DNA of 64,000 nt from Chloroflexota bacterium (lineage in GTDB: Bacteria > Chloroflexota > UBA11872 > UBA12225 > JAJDUF01): assembly GCA_022826725.1 (NCBI GenBank), contig JAJDUF010000011.1, forward strand, positions 1 to 64,000, in the 5' to 3' direction. The notes under the pieces were generated by a model that was given only the letters and a program-made list of their open reading frames with translations, had not been told where the DNA came from and did not search any database. The stretch's first letter is position 1, and every line of letters starts with the position of its first letter. The position numbers and the translations under genes are program-made. Below, piece by piece: positions 1-8,543 of the stretch.

Positions 1-100
1 AGTTCACACCGGTCTTCAATACTAAGCTGCGTGTAGTGGCGTCCCATGGCAACACCTTACTCTGGTGTTGCACTTCGTTTGTGAGTCTAGGGTATCTACT

Positions 101-140
101 CCCCCTCTCCAAATGTTGGAGAGGGGGCCGGGGGGTGAGG
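101..140. repeat. R2 palindromic repeat copy
   Basis: This copy has a CCCCCTCTCC arm, an AAATGTT-containing loop, a GGAGAGGGGG arm and the CCGGGGGGTGAGG tail. The same loop and tail recur at 32281 and 37383. It lies just past the stop of the minus-strand gene at 151-1497, so it could end that transcript. The remaining bases from 1 to 100 show nothing recognisable. Confidence 0.8.
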
Positions 141-150
141 CGCCGATTCC

Positions 151-1497
151 CTACACCGGGCGCAATTCCAGCCACTGGTAGTGCTGCCACAGGAACGGCA
201 CCAGCGAAGCCGCGTCCATTGCCAGCATAACCACGAGCACCAGCACCGGCAACCAGCGACGCTGGGCGACGGGCACCAGGCCGGCCCAGCCGACAACGAG
301 CAGGATCGCAATGGCTGGCAGCGCCGGCAGCATGAACTTGGCTTGCGCCGCGCCCCCAAGCAGAATTTCCTTCTCTACTCCCAAGCTGTAGCGATAGCCG
401 ATAATCAGCAGTTGGATCAGCACGGAGCCGATCAGCACCAGGGCCGGAACCCGCCGCAGCAGGCTGCCCCCGCGCGTCAGAGCCATCCGCAGGCCACCCA
501 AGACGGCAGCAAGAATCAACAGCAAGGCACCGATGGTCGCAGCCGATAGCGCCGGGACCACGTAGTCCGGCTGCACCCAAAACGTGCGAAACGTCTCGCT
601 CAGACCGCCCGGTGATAGCAAGTAATTCACCGGCAAGCGCCAAGCGGCCGGGAGCAGAAACGGCAGTTGGTGTATGACGAAGAAGCTCTCCGGAGCCAAG
701 CGGACGACAAGCAAGAGGCCGGCGAGGCCACCCAGCAGAATCGCCGCGCCGGCGCCGACCAGCCAACGGTCGGAGATGGCCCACCGTAGTCCAGGTATGC
801 GCTGTCCGGTCCCATCGGCAGCGCCGGCAGTGCCGTCTTGCTGGGCCGCTTGTCGCCGTCGCCGCAGGGCCGCGACCACGAGCAAGCCAGCGACGACGAC
901 GGCTCCCCAGCCGGTTGACTTGGTTGCGACGGCCGCCAGCGCAGCGCCAACCAGCATGAGAGCACGATTGCGTGTCCAGCCTTGGGAGACGATGAAGACG
1001 GCCGCTGCCGTGCTTATCGCCGCCAGCGCAATCGCCAGCGGGTCATTCGCTGCGCTGGCCATGGTGAATTGGTGGATCGGCGCCAAACCGGCGACAAGCG
1101 CGGCGGCCAGCGCGAGCGTAGGCGTCAGCGGGTCGCCACGCAGAGCATAGCGCGCCGTGACGTAGGTGACGGCTGTGGTCAGTGTGCCCAGCAAGACCGA
1201 GGCTAGTCGCAGTGGGAGCAGCGCCTGCCAATCGAGGTGCTCCGGACCTACGGGGATGCCAAATAAGCGGATGGCAAGTGCCGCTGCAAAGTAGTAGGGG
1301 CGCGGTTGGTGTTGAGAGGCGCGCTCCTCGTCGGATACGTCGAGCTGCAGGAGCGTGGCTACTTCAAGGAAGTGACCCCGTTCGTCCGGGCCGTTGAACG
1401 GGGGGTTGGCGAGTGCCCCCAGCAGGCCACGCATCGCCACGAACGCCAGGATCAGACCCAGCGCCACCCACTGTCCGTTGAGCCGCCACGCTCTCAT
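151..1497 (-). CDS. Polytopic membrane protein, DUF2142/glycosyltransferase-like
   Basis: This is a 448-residue integral membrane protein with many hydrophobic segments. Near the N-terminus a short loop reads NPPFNGPDERGHF, which resembles the acidic first-loop motif of DUF2142 and related lipid-linked-sugar glycosyltransferase-fold proteins. A role in cell-envelope glycan transfer is inferred only from that fold. The reading frame is open to 1569, but that start would lie inside the upstream gene, which ends at 1526. The ATG at 1497 (reads MRAWRL) starts just before the first membrane segment and avoids the overlap, so I prefer it, although no strong ribosome site is visible. It follows the spermidine-synthase-like gene on the same strand and is probably co-transcribed with it. 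Confidence 0.6.
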   Translation of the reverse strand: MRAWRLNGQWVALGLILAFVAMRGLLGALANPPFNGPDERGHFLEVATLLQLDVSDEERASQHQPRPYYFAAALAIRLFGIPVGPEHLDWQALLPLRLASVLLGTLTTAVTYVTARYALRGDPLTPTLALAAALVAGLAPIHQFTMASAANDPLAIALAAISTAAAVFIVSQGWTRNRALMLVGAALAAVATKSTGWGAVVVAGLLVVAALRRRRQAAQQDGTAGAADGTGQRIPGLRWAISDRWLVGAGAAILLGGLAGLLLVVRLAPESFFVIHQLPFLLPAAWRLPVNYLLSPGGLSETFRTFWVQPDYVVPALSAATIGALLLILAAVLGGLRMALTRGGSLLRRVPALVLIGSVLIQLLIIGYRYSLGVEKEILLGGAAQAKFMLPALPAIAILLVVGWAGLVPVAQRRWLPVLVLVVMLAMDAASLVPFLWQHYQWLELRPV

Positions 1498-1525
1498 GCC
1501 GGCGAAGGTGCTGCGATCCGACCGG

Positions 1526-3079
1526 TCAGTCGGATTGCTGGCCGATGTAGCCGAGGAGTATCTGGTCAATCACCTGCTCCACGGGCGCGAGATCGTCCGT
1601 AAAGACCGGCGTTCCCTGGGGACGCTCGTTGTACTCACGCACGTTCGCCCGCGCGACGGCAGCGACCTCGCTCAAGGTCGGATGCTCGATTTGCGCCAGA
1701 TTGTCCTGGAAGGCTTGCAGGCTGCCGCGCTCATCGGTGCCGACCACAATGCTGTTGATCGCCGACGGGATGTCTATGACAAAGACGTGTGGATGCACCA
1801 GTTTCATCGTCGAGGCCAGCGCGTCCACCAGTCGCAGGTCGGTCTTGGTGCGACCGACATTGATCGCGGTCACACCGCCGGGGTTGAGCAGATCGCGGAT
1901 TTCGAGGAAGAACTCGCGGGTCGTCATGTGGAACGGGATGTAGGGCTGCCGATACGCATCTATCCCCACCACGTCGTAGGTCTTGTCGGCTGTTCGCAGG
2001 TAGTAACGCCCATCCTGGGCGATGACCCGCGCGTTCGGCATCGTCATGTGGAAGAAACGCCGCCCCACGTCAATGATGCGCGGGTCAATCTCGACACCCT
2101 CCAGCGCGATCGGTCCATAGACGGTGGTGTATTGGCGCAGGGTCGTACCGGCGGCCGAGCCGAGCATGAGCATACTCTGCACGTCCGCGGGCTGCGTGTC
2201 CGGGACGAAATACGGCGCAACGAGGAAATAGTCCCACGGACCGCCGGTGAGGAGTTGCTCAGGATGGTAGATCGAATGAACCGCGTGTCCCTCGTTCAAG
2301 GCCAAGTCTACGCGGTCCCCGTACTGCACCACCTGGATGTAGTTGTACGCCGATTCCGTCTCGTAGAGCAGCTCACCATACGCCGCCGCCCGGATGACCC
2401 CCGGCCGCCAGACGGTCAGGGCCACCAGCACAATGAGCATCAGGAAGTAAAGCCAGAGCCGCGGCGAAAGCCAGCTCGGCCCACCCCCCGCGGCCCGCCA
2501 TTCGATGAATAGGCCGATGAGTGAGCAGACGAACAGCGTCAGCGAGAAAAGCATGAAGGTGCGCGTGGTGCCGATGTTCGGGATCAGCACCAGCACGGGC
2601 AGAAACGCCCCGGCTAGGCTGCCGATAGTCGAGAGCGAGTAGAGACTGCCGGCCGTGCTCCCACTCGACCGCACCCCTTCGACCCGCACGCGAATGGCGA
2701 AGGGCGCGACACAGCCCAGCAGCGTAATCGGCACCAGGAACAGCAGCACCACTCCGACCAGCGATCCCCAGAAGATACCGAGCGAGTAGCTGGCAAACCC
2801 CTCGGCGGAGAAGCGCAGGATGGGGCGCGACAGCAGCGGAATGATGCCGCAGAAGAAGGCTGCCCACGCGGTGATCTGGTAGAGCACCGTGCGGCGCGGA
2901 TAGCGGTCGGCCAGCCGCCCTCCCAGCCAGTTGCCCACGGCGAGGTAGAGCAGGACAAAGCCGATCAGGTTGGCCCAGATAAAGAGCGAGGTACCGAAGT
3001 AGGGCGCGATCAGCCGTGAGCCGGCCAGCTCGACGCCCAGCACCGTCATCCCGGCGACGAAGACAATCAGGTAGAGCAC
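1526..3079 (-). CDS. Membrane-fused spermidine-synthase-like protein
   Basis: The 517-residue protein has an N-terminal half of membrane helices (starting MLYLIVFVAGMTVLGVELAG) and a C-terminal Rossmann methyltransferase-like domain. This is the architecture of the fused MFS transporter/spermidine synthase family. The usual cofactor loop GGGDG is replaced by GSAAG in MLGSAAGTTLRQ, and the catalytic-region aspartate lies in VVGIDAYRQPY. The acidic ribose-binding stretch is VEIDPRIID. Because the cofactor loop is altered, aminopropyl transfer to putrescine should not be assumed. The gene is divergent from trpA with about 160 bp between them, which must hold both promoters. Confidence 0.8.
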   Translation of the reverse strand: MLYLIVFVAGMTVLGVELAGSRLIAPYFGTSLFIWANLIGFVLLYLAVGNWLGGRLADRYPRRTVLYQITAWAAFFCGIIPLLSRPILRFSAEGFASYSLGIFWGSLVGVVLLFLVPITLLGCVAPFAIRVRVEGVRSSGSTAGSLYSLSTIGSLAGAFLPVLVLIPNIGTTRTFMLFSLTLFVCSLIGLFIEWRAAGGGPSWLSPRLWLYFLMLIVLVALTVWRPGVIRAAAYGELLYETESAYNYIQVVQYGDRVDLALNEGHAVHSIYHPEQLLTGGPWDYFLVAPYFVPDTQPADVQSMLMLGSAAGTTLRQYTTVYGPIALEGVEIDPRIIDVGRRFFHMTMPNARVIAQDGRYYLRTADKTYDVVGIDAYRQPYIPFHMTTREFFLEIRDLLNPGGVTAINVGRTKTDLRLVDALASTMKLVHPHVFVIDIPSAINSIVVGTDERGSLQAFQDNLAQIEHPTLSEVAAVARANVREYNERPQGTPVFTDDLAPVEQVIDQILLGYIGQQSD

Positions 3080-3243
3080 AGTGGTCGTCTCCCAGTGCGG
3101 TATCCGCGCGGACCTGTCATAATCACTGACGCCCTCGTGCCGGCGTAGTGAATAGGATAGTAGTCTACCCTATCACTGGCCGCTCGTACCGGCCTGTGCC
3201 GAGCCGGGGACAGCAGCCTTCATTCCCCTTTGTAGGTAAACAC

Positions 3244-4044
3244 ATGAGCCGTATTGCGCCAGCGTTCGAGCAGAGTCGCCACGAAGGTCGTGTCTCGCTC
3301 ATCGGCTATCTCACCATTGGTTATCCGACACTCGCGGCCACCATGGAGCTGGTGCCGGCGCTCCTGGAAGGCGGATTCGATGCGGTCGAGCTGGGCGTTC
3401 CCTTCTCCGATCCCATCGGGGAGGGACCGACAATCCAGCGCTCGTCGCAATCGGCGCTGGAGCGCGGCGTCACGCTCACCACCTGCCTCGACATAACCCG
3501 CCGGCTGCGCCAGGAAGCCGGCGTGCAAGCGCCGCTGCTCCTGATGGGCTATTACAACCCGTTTCTGGCCTACGGCCTGGACCGCCTCGCCGCTGCCGCC
3601 GCCGTTGCGGGGGTGGACGGCTTTACCGTGCCGGATCTGCCGCCGGAGGAAGGCCCGGTGATGAGTCAAGCCTGCCGGCCGCACGATCTCGATGTCACGT
3701 ACTTGGCCGCGGCCACCAGCACACCGGAGCGCTTGGCAATGATCGCCGCGGCGGCAAGCGGCTACATCTATTGCGTCTCGCTGCTCGGCGTGACCGGCGC
3801 CCGCAGTCGCCTCTCGGACGAGCTACCGGCGTTCATCGCGCGCGTGCGGGCACTTTCTGACCTGCCCTTGGCGGTGGGCTTCGGTATTTCCCGCCCGGAG
3901 CACGTCGCCGCCGTTGCCCGCCTCGCCGACGGGGCCATTATCGGCAGCGCCCTGATTGACCTGCTGGATCGCACGCCGCCCCGGAAGCAGGCCGCCGCCC
4001 TCCGTACCTACGCCGCCGAGCTACGTGCCGCAGCCGCGGGCTAG
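3244..4044 (+). CDS. trpA: Tryptophan synthase alpha subunit, orphan, with Asp60 to Glu
   Basis: TrpA cleaves indole-3-glycerol phosphate to indole and glyceraldehyde 3-phosphate; indole normally passes to TrpB. The 266-residue TIM barrel carries ELGVPFSDPIGEGPTIQ. With the ATG at 3244, the catalytic acid Glu49 falls at E. coli position 49, while the second catalytic residue, normally Asp60, is Glu (GAG at 3421). The phosphate-binding end of the barrel is present (GFGISRPEHV, then IIGSALID). An upstream in-frame start at 3148 would add 32 residues not typical of the family. No trpB, trpC or other trp gene is in the window. The gene converges on the alcohol dehydrogenase, with R1 and R3 palindromes between. 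Confidence 0.9.
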   Translation: MSRIAPAFEQSRHEGRVSLIGYLTIGYPTLAATMELVPALLEGGFDAVELGVPFSDPIGEGPTIQRSSQSALERGVTLTTCLDITRRLRQEAGVQAPLLLMGYYNPFLAYGLDRLAAAAAVAGVDGFTVPDLPPEEGPVMSQACRPHDLDVTYLAAATSTPERLAMIAAAASGYIYCVSLLGVTGARSRLSDELPAFIARVRALSDLPLAVGFGISRPEHVAAVARLADGAIIGSALIDLLDRTPPRKQAAALRTYAAELRAAAAG

Positions 4045-4057
4045 GCCCCCGGCCCCC

Positions 4058-4119
4058 GTCATTCCGGCGAAAGCCGGAATCCACGTCCCCCCGCACGGCG
4101 GGGGGACCATAGGGGGGCT
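4058..4119. repeat. R1 plus R3 palindromes between convergent genes
   Basis: The R1 copy is ATTCCGGCGAAAGCCGGAAT (inner bases changed on both arms, so pairing is kept), followed at 4084 by an R3 copy with C-run and G-run arms and the ACCATAGGGGGG tail. The pair lies between the stops of trpA and the alcohol dehydrogenase and could serve as a bidirectional terminator. Confidence 0.75.
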
Positions 4120-4152
4120 GAATGACCATCGCAGCCGGTTGACGGCCACGCC

Positions 4153-5325
4153 CTACAGCGCCTGCTCGTACAGCGCGACGATCTCGCTCGCCTCGGGCAC
4201 CCGCGGGTTGTTGGCCGGGCTGCCGCTGTCCAGCGCATCGTTCGCCATCGCCGCGACTACGGGCATCAGTTGGTCGCGCCCGATGCCCAGGGCCGTCAGA
4301 CCCGGCACTTCCACGTCGCTGCACAGGCTCTGTACCGCGGCAATGGCCCGGCCCGCCGCTGCTGCCGTGGACAGACCCGCTACCTCCTCACCCAGCGCCC
4401 GCGCGATCTCTGCGTATTGCCCGGTCGCCTCGGGCGCGGTGTAGGCCATCACGTGCGGCAGCAGCACGGCGTTGGATAGCCCGTGCGGCACGCCGAAATA
4501 CGCCCCCAACGGTCGGGCCATCCCGTGAACGAGTGCGACCGAGGCATTCGTGAAGGACATTCCGGCGACGAGTGCCCCGTCCATCATCGCGCGGCGCGCC
4601 GCCAGGTCCTGACCGTTGGCCCATGCCTGCCGCAGGTTGGCGCCGATCATGCTGATCGCCGACAGCGCCAGCGAGCTGGAAAGCGGCTGGGCGCGCCGCG
4701 AAATGTACGATTCGATGGCGTGCGTGAGCGCGTCAATGCCGGCCGAGGCCGTGACCGGCGGCGGCGCGGTCAGCGTGAGGTTCGGATCGGCCACGGCCAC
4801 GTCCGGGATGACCGTGGCACTGCCGATGAGCATTTTCACGTCACGCGCCCGGTCGGTGAGAATCGTGAAGCGGGTCACTTCGCTGCCCGTGCCGGCGGTC
4901 GTAGGGATGGCTACCAGCGGCGCGCGTCCCGGCGGAATCTGATCCTGCCCTTGATAGAGCGACAGCGGCCCCGGGTGAACGGCCCGCACCGCGACTGCCT
5001 TCGCCGTGTCAAGCGCGCTACCGCCACCGAGTCCCACCACCCCATTGGCGCCGGCCGCCTCGTAAGTGGCCACGGCCGCCTCCACGTCGTCGGTCGTCGG
5101 CTCGGCGTTGATCTCGTCGAAGATGGTCGTCGCAACACCAGCGGCGTTGAGTACCGCCGTTGCCTCGTCAACCGCCCCGCTTTCGCGCAACGGAGTCGCG
5201 GTCACCACCAGCGCGTGATTGACGCCCAGCTCCGCCGTCGCCGCGCCGGTCTGACCGAGGCAGCCCGGTCCGGTGAGGATGAGTCCCGGTAGCCTGAATT
5301 CTCGTCCTCCATTCGCACTCGTCAT
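4153..5325 (-). CDS. Iron-containing (group III) alcohol dehydrogenase
   Basis: This is an NAD(P)-dependent metal alcohol dehydrogenase of 390 residues, the usual family length. The N-terminal Rossmann-like domain carries GLGGGSALDTAKA (residues 98-110) and the TTAGTGSE cofactor segment (142-149). The helical C-terminal domain has the metal ligands Asp198 and His202 (GIDALTHAIE), His267 (LVHGMA) and His281 (VPHGLSNAVLLPH). Its relatives act on lactaldehyde, 1,3-propanediol, maleylacetate or similar substrates; the substrate here cannot be read from sequence. It is the last gene of a long minus-strand catabolic array, about 390 bp behind the N-acyl-D-amino-acid deacylase. A GAGAG purine stretch lies just ahead of the ATG. 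Confidence 0.9.
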   Translation of the reverse strand: MTSANGGREFRLPGLILTGPGCLGQTGAATAELGVNHALVVTATPLRESGAVDEATAVLNAAGVATTIFDEINAEPTTDDVEAAVATYEAAGANGVVGLGGGSALDTAKAVAVRAVHPGPLSLYQGQDQIPPGRAPLVAIPTTAGTGSEVTRFTILTDRARDVKMLIGSATVIPDVAVADPNLTLTAPPPVTASAGIDALTHAIESYISRRAQPLSSSLALSAISMIGANLRQAWANGQDLAARRAMMDGALVAGMSFTNASVALVHGMARPLGAYFGVPHGLSNAVLLPHVMAYTAPEATGQYAEIARALGEEVAGLSTAAAAGRAIAAVQSLCSDVEVPGLTALGIGRDQLMPVVAAMANDALDSGSPANNPRVPEASEIVALYEQAL

Positions 5326-5710
5326 CGCTCTCTCTCCTTATGCACGAATTATCCGTAGTCAGTGGCCGGTTTGCTCACTCCTTATACCAGGTGGCACTAG
5401 CGCCGTCATGGATAACCGGTATGTTACTTGGCATGTTCCCTGGCCCTCCCCCGGAGCCAACTCCAGGGGAGGGAAGCGACCCTCCCCCCCGTCCGCAACG
5501 GGGGGACCATCGGGGGCTGGACCTCCGTCATTCCCGCGCACGCGGGAATCCACCCCCTCTCCCCCTGGAAGAGGGCTGGGGTGAGGGCGGACTCCCCCTC
5601 TCTATCGCTTGGCGATGGAGAGGGGGACAGGCCAAAGCCGCACCACACCTGGCCCTATCCGTGCGGCTATGGCCTGTCAGGGGGCCGGGGGGTGAGTCCC
5701 GGCCACCAAC
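5326..5710. other. Gene-free stretch packed with palindromic repeats
   Basis: Following about 110 bp with nothing recognisable, the stretch holds an R3 copy (5481-5518), an R1 copy (5527-5553), a degenerate R2 copy (5554-5589) and a second R2 copy (from 5594) split by an R5 palindrome, with the R2 tail resuming at 5678-5696. Short reading frames here are read-through of repeats and do not look like genes. Confidence 0.75.
5627..5677. repeat. R5 long palindrome nested in an R2 repeat
   Basis: Two 17-base arms, ACAGGCCAAAGCCGCAC at 5627 and its inverse at 5661, flank a 17-base loop and match except at one central position. The element interrupts an R2 copy between its GGAGAGGGGG arm and its CCGGGGGGTGAG tail. 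Related copies lie at 32306 and 36064. Confidence 0.8.
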
Positions 5711-7312
5711 CTACCCTCGCGCCAGCGCCCTGCCCGGCAGCGCCTCAGTCGTCCGGCCTTGCCACAGCACAAACTCACCGGCGACCAGCACGGAGTCGAC
5801 GCCGCTGGCGTATTGGAGCGGATTGTCGAACGTGGCGTGGTCGGTGATGGAATCCGGGTCGAACACCGTCAGGTCCGCCACGCGGCCGGGGGCCACCAGG
5901 CCGCGATCCCGCAGGCCTAGCCGTTGCGCGGGCGCCGAGGTGATCTTGCGGATGGCCTCCGGCAGCGGCAGCAGCCCCTCGTCGCGCACAAACGTCCCGA
6001 GGTTGCGCGGAAACGTACCGAAGAAGCGGGGATGCGGCCGGCCGCGCAATGAAGGCTCGCCGATGGTGACGGCGTTGCCGTCTGAGCCGATCATGCCGAG
6101 CGGATGCTGCATCAGCAGACGAGTGTTGTCCAGGTTTTGCAGGTGGAACGTGGCCGCCGCCCGGCATTCCGTCAGCACCAGCAATGCTTCAAGTGGTTCT
6201 ACCCCTATGATTGCGGCCACTTGACCGACGGTCTTGCCCGACCACGCCGGATCGCCGGGCGCCTCCACGTCGGTCACGCGAATCCCCTCCCAGTCCCAAG
6301 GCTCCGGGCCGCGGCCCCGTCCTTCCCGCAGCTCCTCGCGGATCGTCCGGCGGGTATCAGGGTCGCGCAGCCTGTCCAGGAGCGCCGTAGCGCCGCCTTC
6401 CTGTGCCCACGCCGGCATCACCTGGTCCGTGGTGCTCATGCCGGCGTCGTAGGGATACACGTCGAACGTCACGTCAATGCCGCGGGCGGTCTCACGGTCC
6501 AGGAGGTCAAGGATTTCGGGGAGCAGGTGCCAGAAGTGCTTGCCCCCGACGTTGTTGTGCGACATTTGGGCCGGCAGCCCGGCGCGGCGGACGATCTCCA
6601 GCGTCTCTAGCCTGGCCTCGTACTGCGTCTCCATATCCACTCGTTGATGGGCAGCGTAGAAGCCCCCGTACTGCCCTACGACCGCGGCCAAGCTGACCAG
6701 CTCCTCCGTGTCCGCGTACCCGCTCGGCGCGTAGGTGAGCCCGACCGACATGCCGACCGCCCCCTGCTCCATCGCCTCCGCCACCAGGCGCTGCATGTCC
6801 GTCAGCTCGTCTGCTGTCGGTGCCCGCTGGTCGTAGCCCATTGCCGCCGTGCGGATCGCCGTGTGTCCCACCAAAGAGGCCACGTTGAGCGCGGCGCCCT
6901 GGGAGTTGAACCGGCGGCGGTAGCCCTCCAGGTCCGTCCAGTCCCACTCCACGTCCGCCGCCGAGAGCCAGGTCAGCGTCTCCTGCAACGCCTCGCGGCC
7001 CTCCCCGCGCACCGGATAGCAGCCGAGCGAGCAGTTGCCGATCACATTGGTCGTCACGCCTTGGCGCACCATCCCCTCGCCGTGCGGATCGAGCAGCAGC
7101 GTGAAATCGGAGTGCGTATGGATGTCAATGAAGCCGGGCGAGACGACCTTGCCGGTGGCGTCCAGCGTCTGCGCTGCCGTTGCCGCGGCGAGATCGTCCA
7201 CCGCCGCGATGCGGTCGCCGCGAATACCCACGTCGGCCGCGACGCCGGGCTGCCCGGAGCCGTCTATCACCGTGCCATTGCGGATGATCAGATCGAATTC
7301 CATCGTGGTCAC
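5711..7312 (-). CDS. N-acyl-D-amino-acid deacylase (D-aminoacylase family)
   Basis: An amidohydrolase-superfamily enzyme that would remove the acyl group from N-acyl-D-amino acids. The 533-residue chain opens with the composite beta domain (FDLIIRNGTVIDGSG) and then the metal-binding FIDIHTHSD, with His65 and His67. The GNCSLGCYP segment (about 91-99) matches the cysteine-containing metal-site loop typical of D-aminoacylases, and MSHNNVGG supplies a later histidine. The C-terminal end (PGRVADLTVFDP) is the usual closing beta domain. An ATG three codons in (MEFDL, 7303) is an alternative start. It lies among catabolic genes, and a D-threonine-aldolase-like gene is found 10 kb away, so D-amino-acid use is a possible theme; this is inference. 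Confidence 0.9.
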   Translation of the reverse strand: MTTMEFDLIIRNGTVIDGSGQPGVAADVGIRGDRIAAVDDLAAATAAQTLDATGKVVSPGFIDIHTHSDFTLLLDPHGEGMVRQGVTTNVIGNCSLGCYPVRGEGREALQETLTWLSAADVEWDWTDLEGYRRRFNSQGAALNVASLVGHTAIRTAAMGYDQRAPTADELTDMQRLVAEAMEQGAVGMSVGLTYAPSGYADTEELVSLAAVVGQYGGFYAAHQRVDMETQYEARLETLEIVRRAGLPAQMSHNNVGGKHFWHLLPEILDLLDRETARGIDVTFDVYPYDAGMSTTDQVMPAWAQEGGATALLDRLRDPDTRRTIREELREGRGRGPEPWDWEGIRVTDVEAPGDPAWSGKTVGQVAAIIGVEPLEALLVLTECRAAATFHLQNLDNTRLLMQHPLGMIGSDGNAVTIGEPSLRGRPHPRFFGTFPRNLGTFVRDEGLLPLPEAIRKITSAPAQRLGLRDRGLVAPGRVADLTVFDPDSITDHATFDNPLQYASGVDSVLVAGEFVLWQGRTTEALPGRALARG

Positions 7313-7417
7313 TCTCTCCTTCGTACATTTTTCACGGCGGAGGCCGCAATCCGGGCACCGGGGACGCGCAATACCGACGCAGCACCGGAATGACGCAAGG
7401 ATACCGGTTCCGCGGCC

Positions 7418-8524
7418 TCAACCGTGCGGGTATTCCTGCTGGTCGCGCCGCACACCGGCCAGATGATGCTCGATCTCGTCCGGGGACCAGCGGAACACCG
7501 CCATGTGGTAGTTCTGGTGATGTACCGCGCCGATGGCGTAGTAGGCCGTGACCAGCGTGCCGTCGGCCAATTGCACCGTCGAGGGGTACCCCAAGTCGGC
7601 GCGACCGACGTGCGAGAGATCGCCGACCAAGGCGAGCGGCGGCGCCCACGTGGCGCCCTGATCCTCGCTGACCCGCACGAACACGCCGTAGCAGCCGCGC
7701 ACCCGGTTGCCACACGTGAAGAGTATGCGCCCGTCCTGAAGCTGGAGCAGGTTGCCGGGGTGCTGCCACGGCAGCGTCAGCGGGTTTTGCTGCTCCCAGG
7801 TCGTTGCGGTGCGGTCGCCGCGCCAGAGCGTCACCCAAGCGTTGCTGTGCGGGCTGCTGGGGTTTGCGTAATCGTTCAGGGTGCGTGCCGCGGCCAGCCA
7901 GTGACCGTCCGGCGCCTGCAAAATGTCCGTCTCCGTAAACCCGTCGCGCCCGATCAACCGCGCTGTCCCCCAAGTGCGCCCGTTGTCGGTGCTGCGGAAG
8001 ATATAGACCGAGCTAAGCCGCGACGCCGTCTCCGTACTACTCATCCGGCAGTCATAGGCAGCGACGTAGAGGCTGCCGTCCTGCCCCACCCGCACGTTGC
8101 CGAACGGGATGAGCTTGCCCGCGCCGGGTGGCGTGACCATCGCCCCCGCCACTTCCCACGTCTGGCCCGCGTCGGTCGAGCGGCACACCAGCGGATCGAG
8201 CAGGTTGTCGGTGCGGATCGGCAGCCGCTGCGGCCGCAGCCAGCCGCCGACCAGCGCAATCAGCGTGCCGTCGTGCCCCATCCCACCGGCCACGTTGAAA
8301 CGCGATTCGCCGGGCGGATGGTGCGATACGGTACTGCGCTGCGTCCAGGGCGGCCGACCATCCCGGCTCACCCAAAGCTCGATGTCGCCCTCGACCCGGC
8401 CATGGCTGCCTCTATTGAAGATGAGCGCGCCGATGCAGCCGTCGTCGAGGATGGTCAGATTGGGCCAGGCGCAATAGCCGTCAACGGCGATGTAGTGCTC
8501 GAACTGTCGTAGCTCGCTCAACAT
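7418..8524 (-). CDS. Sialidase-fold (BNR/Asp-box) exo-glycosidase-like protein
   Basis: A six-bladed beta-propeller of the sialidase superfamily is predicted from three Asp boxes (SxDxGxTW): STDAGQTW, STDNGRTW and SEDQGATW. Propellers of this family hydrolyse terminal sialic acids or related sugars, but some members are not enzymes. The start at 8524 (MLSELRQF) is supported by GAGAGGG eight bases upstream and by clearing the end of the upstream enolase gene at 8544; a longer frame to 8656 would overlap it. No signal peptide is seen, so the protein is probably cytoplasmic and would act on imported sugars. 368 residues. Confidence 0.8.
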   Translation of the reverse strand: MLSELRQFEHYIAVDGYCAWPNLTILDDGCIGALIFNRGSHGRVEGDIELWVSRDGRPPWTQRSTVSHHPPGESRFNVAGGMGHDGTLIALVGGWLRPQRLPIRTDNLLDPLVCRSTDAGQTWEVAGAMVTPPGAGKLIPFGNVRVGQDGSLYVAAYDCRMSSTETASRLSSVYIFRSTDNGRTWGTARLIGRDGFTETDILQAPDGHWLAAARTLNDYANPSSPHSNAWVTLWRGDRTATTWEQQNPLTLPWQHPGNLLQLQDGRILFTCGNRVRGCYGVFVRVSEDQGATWAPPLALVGDLSHVGRADLGYPSTVQLADGTLVTAYYAIGAVHHQNYHMAVFRWSPDEIEHHLAGVRRDQQEYPHG

Positions 8525-8543
8525 ATTGTTGCCCTCTCGGCTG

